This document shows positions 6,263 to 6,556 of a stretch of DNA of 6,556 bases, piece by piece. Every line of letters starts with the position of its first letter. Within the stretch, counting starts at the first letter, position 1. The stretch comes from Rhodoferax sp. OV413 (GTDB taxonomy: Bacteria > Pseudomonadota > Gammaproteobacteria > Burkholderiales > Burkholderiaceae_C), in the NCBI GenBank assembly GCA_945861195.1, contig CAMATS010000128.1:1-6556 (forward strand), in the 5' to 3' direction. The notes under the pieces are model-generated. The model was not told the DNA's origin, ran no database searches, and saw nothing but the letters and a program-made list of their open reading frames with translations. A program made the position numbers and the translations under genes.

Positions 6263-6556
6263 TCAGAGCTTGAGCGTGGCCGGCAGGTACTTGGCCAACA
6301 GGTCCTCGTAATAGGGCTTGAGCTCGGCCAGTACTGGCGGGTTCGGGTTCTTGGAATACAGATCGTAGGGGTTGAATTTTTGCACCCAGGGCAGGTTTGC
6401 TGCGTCACGGGCATCGGTCAGGTGCCGGTACTGGCCTTCTTTATGCCATGCGTAAAACGAGTGGTAGCGAATCATGTACTGGGCCGGCTCAGGCAAATAG
6501 TCTTTGAGCAGGTGGTACAGGTATTCGTCATGGCCCCAGGACATGTGCACCTGGTC
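6263..6556 (-). CDS. Inositol oxygenase (MIOX), C-terminal part (5' truncated by window edge)
   Basis: MIOX is a non-haem diiron oxygenase that cleaves the ring of myo-inositol with O2 to give D-glucuronate. The 97 residues in the window match the end of animal and plant MIOX in order: MSWGHDEYLYHLLK, YMIRYHSFYAWH, LPWVQKFNPYDLYSK and LKPYYEDLLAKYLP. Three iron ligands can be placed by comparison with human MIOX: His9 of the fragment (human H194), His32 (H220) and Asp65 (D253). The remaining ligands (H98, H123, D124) lie upstream of the window. The frame is open through base 6556, so the GTG at 6550 is internal. Human MIOX has 285 residues, so about two thirds of the gene is missing here. It is the first gene seen of the minus-strand operon and stops 25 bp before the phosphatase start. 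MIOX is common in eukaryotes and patchy in bacteria. Confidence 0.95.
   Translation of the reverse strand, partial: DQVHMSWGHDEYLYHLLKDYLPEPAQYMIRYHSFYAWHKEGQYRHLTDARDAANLPWVQKFNPYDLYSKNPNPPVLAELKPYYEDLLAKYLPATLKL

Noticed and set aside
1..6556. CRISPR array, tRNA/rRNA genes, transposase or phage genes
   Set aside because: No regularly spaced repeats, no cloverleaf-like or rRNA-like sequence, and no transposase or integrase motifs were seen in any frame.

Overview
The window comes from a GC-rich bacterial chromosome. The TrpD and ABC-transporter proteins and the overall codon style fit a betaproteobacterium, probably of the Comamonadaceae (Rhodoferax/Polaromonas/Variovorax-like). The taxonomic call is an inference from protein style, not from a search.

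Layout. (1) Positions 1-615, plus strand: the 3' part of trpD (anthranilate phosphoribosyltransferase, tryptophan biosynthesis). (2) Positions 616-1024: a convergent intergenic region of about 410 bp with no convincing gene but a lot of inverted-repeat structure, and possibly the wreck of a small membrane-protein gene next to trpD. (3) Positions 1025-6556, minus strand: five tightly spaced genes reading from the right edge to the left. In transcription order they are a myo-inositol oxygenase (5' end outside the window), an inositol-monophosphatase-family enzyme, a periplasmic AfuA-like binding protein with a signal peptide, a fused two-domain ABC permease of about 741 residues, and a PotA/FbpC-type ATPase. 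Gaps are 25, 57 and 36 bp, and the last junction is an ATGA overlap, so this looks like one operon whose promoter lies beyond position 6556.

How the genes may work together. By homology the transporter would usually be labelled 'iron(III)'. The company it keeps suggests otherwise. The best-studied AfuABC system takes up sugar phosphates, the next gene encodes a phosphatase of the inositol monophosphatase family, and the next encodes the diiron enzyme that cleaves myo-inositol to D-glucuronate. The simplest reading is a scavenging route: import of an inositol phosphate (or similar cyclitol/sugar phosphate), removal of phosphate in the cytoplasm, then oxidative ring cleavage to glucuronate. This is an inference from domain content and synteny, and it is the main finding of the window.
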